Shown piece after piece: positions 7,311-8,663 of a DNA stretch of 8,663 bases. The stretch lies in contig JAIOQD010000151.1 of NCBI GenBank assembly GCA_021413595.1, positions 1 through 8,663 on the forward strand, given 5' to 3'. Both the position numbers and the translations under genes were made by a program. Source of the stretch: Bacteroidota bacterium (lineage in GTDB: Bacteria; Bacteroidota; Bacteroidia; 2-12-FULL-35-15). The notes beneath the pieces were generated by a model that had not been told where the DNA came from, did no database searches, and saw only the letters and a program-made list of their open reading frames with translations. The first letter of the stretch is position 1; each line of letters opens with the position of its first letter.

Positions 7311-8492
7311 ATGAATAGAAGCTATTTATTATTATCACTTTTAACAATTCTCCTTGGTTCGTGCTCCAAAGACAAGGAAGTAACTCCTGAAGAATCTAAA
7401 AAAACAATAAAGGGGGTAGTTCAAAAAGGGCCATTTATTAGTGGGACATCAATTCAAATAATAGAATTGAATGAAAATCTGAATCAAACCGGCAGAACTT
7501 ATACAACTCAAATAATTAATAATAGCGGTGCTTTTAGTATTTCTGGCATAGAGTTAATATCTCCGTATGTTTGTTTAAGGGCTGATGGTTTTTATTTTAA
7601 CGAAATTACAGGGGAACAATCTACTTCTCAAATTACCCTTTATGCGTTATCGGAAACTTCTAATTTTGCCAGTCTAAATGTAAATCCAATAACAACTCTT
7701 ATAAAATCAAGAATAGAATATTTGGTGGGGCAGGGTTTAGCATATTCAGTTGCAAAAAAACAAAGCGAAGGGGAATTATTAAAAATATTTAATATAACTA
7801 AAAATGATTTTCAGGGAGCTGAATTACTCGATATTTCAGTCAATGGTGAGGATAATGCTATTTTATTAGCAATATCTTCAATTTTACAAGGATATCGCTC
7901 AGAAAGCGCAATGACGGAGTTATTATCAAATATATCCATTGATATCCGTGAAGATGGGATCCTAAACAACAGTTTATCAGGATCTGCTCTGATCAATCAT
8001 GCCGTATATTTAGATACCAATGTAATAAAAACAAATTTACAGAGTCGTTATTCAGGCATGGGAGCGTCTGCAACTATACCACCATTTAGTAAGTACATTC
8101 AACAATTTATAGATAGTACAGCATTTCAAATTACTGAAACAGTTATAGAATTCCCGGTAAGTGGATCATACGGCCTTAATATTTTAGATTTGAATCAAAC
8201 CAGTTATCCGGGAAATACCAGTTGCAGTTTAAATGCTTTTTTACCTAAAGGTACCACTTTGAAAGTTATCATTAAATCAACTAGTTCAACATTTTGGTAT
8301 TATACGGGAAGTCCGGTAAATTGGACAATTGGAGCATTCAATATGAATAACTATACACAAGTATTTAATGCAATCCAAACCACGAATGATTGTGATGTAT
8401 ACATGACTTTTGATCCGGGTACGTATACAATTGAATACTATGAAAAAGATATAAGTACTCCAACAAGAGTGAAAAATATAGTTGTGAATTGA
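7311..8492 (+). CDS. Lipoprotein of unknown function with an N-terminal beta domain
   Basis: The 393-residue product begins with a short lipoprotein signal peptide and the lipobox LGSC (L15-C18), so C18 should be lipidated. The next residues, SKDKE, are charged and partly resemble the K-(D/E)-(D/E) surface export signal described in some Bacteroidota, so the outer face of the outer membrane is possible. Residues 32-120 look like a beta-sandwich: TIKGVVQKGPFISGTSIQI, a pattern I recall from Bacteroidota and myxobacterial lipoproteins, then polar strands. Residues 125-250 are rich in helix-forming stretches (NPITTLIKSRIEYLVGQG, ILLAISSILQGY). Residues 278-393 are again beta-rich, with two cysteines (SCSLNAF, NDCDVYM). 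No catalytic motif is recognised. The gene has its own candidate promoter at 7219. Its last 13 codons are duplicated just past the stop codon (see 8452-8535). Lipidation and envelope location are well supported; the function is unknown. Confidence 0.85.
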   Translation: MNRSYLLLSLLTILLGSCSKDKEVTPEESKKTIKGVVQKGPFISGTSIQIIELNENLNQTGRTYTTQIINNSGAFSISGIELISPYVCLRADGFYFNEITGEQSTSQITLYALSETSNFASLNVNPITTLIKSRIEYLVGQGLAYSVAKKQSEGELLKIFNITKNDFQGAELLDISVNGEDNAILLAISSILQGYRSESAMTELLSNISIDIREDGILNNSLSGSALINHAVYLDTNVIKTNLQSRYSGMGASATIPPFSKYIQQFIDSTAFQITETVIEFPVSGSYGLNILDLNQTSYPGNTSCSLNAFLPKGTTLKVIIKSTSSTFWYYTGSPVNWTIGAFNMNNYTQVFNAIQTTNDCDVYMTFDPGTYTIEYYEKDISTPTRVKNIVVN

Positions 8493-8535
8493 TTTAAGTA
8501 CTCCAACAAGTGAAAATATAGTTGTGAATTGATTT
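8452..8535 (+). repeat. Tandem duplication overlapping the lipoprotein stop codon
   Basis: The 44-base unit at 8452-8495 (TAAGTACTCCAACAAGAGTG to GTGAATTGATTT) is followed at 8495-8535 by a 41-base copy that shares the junction base. The copy lacks one AG of an AGAG and one A of a five-A run, and has no substitutions. The first copy encodes STPTRVKNIVVN-stop, the true gene end. The second, in another frame, would read STPTSENIVVN-stop. It is either a recent tandem duplication or an assembly artefact. Confidence 0.9.
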
Positions 8536-8547
8536 GATTTCAATTCA
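8525..8547. terminator. Stem-loop downstream of the lipoprotein gene
   Basis: TGAATTGA and TCAATTCA form a perfect 8-bp stem with a 7-base loop, 32 bases past the stop codon. The left arm is the end of the second duplicated copy. There is no U-run after it, so termination is plausible by position only. Confidence 0.35.
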
Positions 8548-8600
8548 TTCAAACCTAGCTAAATTATCCAGCGATTTTTATACCACAATTTTTTATAAAG

Positions 8601-8637
8601 CAATTTACTAATCCCTCTCAATGTGAATAGTAAATTG
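8601..8637. repeat. 10-bp inverted repeat with a 17-base loop
   Basis: CAATTTACTA at 8601-8610 is the exact reverse complement of TAGTAAATTG at 8628-8637. The loop holds a pyrimidine stretch (CCCTCTC). It lies in the gene-free end of the window (8493-8663), where no gene is seen. It may be a bidirectional terminator, a regulatory site of the next gene, or a protein-binding palindrome. Confidence 0.5.
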
Positions 8638-8663
8638 TCTTATAATTAATATTATGTTAAATA

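Overview
The window looks like chromosomal DNA from a member of the Bacteroidota (Flavobacteriia, Sphingobacteriia or Chitinophagia-like; the genus cannot be told from this). The evidence is AT-rich DNA, starts without clear Shine-Dalgarno sequences, one good TAnnTTTG-type -7 promoter box, secreted proteins built from PKD and Ig-like modules, and the C-terminal sorting domain of the type IX secretion system (T9SS; the 'gliding motility-associated' or CHU_C type).

Layout: (1) 1-355, minus strand, is the N-terminal 118 codons of malate dehydrogenase (mdh), cut by the window edge. (2) 545-2053, plus strand, is a secreted PKD/Ig-like protein. Its reading frame stops just where the T9SS sorting domain should begin, yet the last ~35 residues of such a domain lie immediately downstream in another frame (2043-2159). 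The middle of the domain is missing, so the gene appears broken by an internal deletion. (3) 2160-2471 is a gene-free stretch with palindromes and a short abortive ORF. (4) 2472-5735, plus strand, is a large intact T9SS cargo protein: signal peptide, LamG-like N-terminal domain, eight Ig-like domains (five of them tandem repeats of exactly 207 bp), two PKD domains and a complete sorting domain. (5) 5919-7193, plus strand, is a CNNM/CorC-type membrane protein (DUF21, two CBS domains, CorC_HlyC domain). (6) 7311-8492, plus strand, is a lipoprotein of unknown function, followed by a 41-44 bp tandem duplication that overlaps its stop codon and by two inverted repeats.

The two large plus-strand genes are modular relatives and were probably both surface or secreted adhesin-like proteins exported by T9SS, but only the second still carries an intact sorting signal. 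The mdh, CNNM-type and lipoprotein genes show no clear functional link to them; spacing of 117-190 bp or more between genes argues for separate transcription units. I found no RNA genes, mobile elements or CRISPR arrays. I see no convincing new multi-gene system. The most notable points are the broken sorting domain, the length-invariant Ig repeat array with heavy synonymous divergence, and the duplicated 3' end of the lipoprotein gene.
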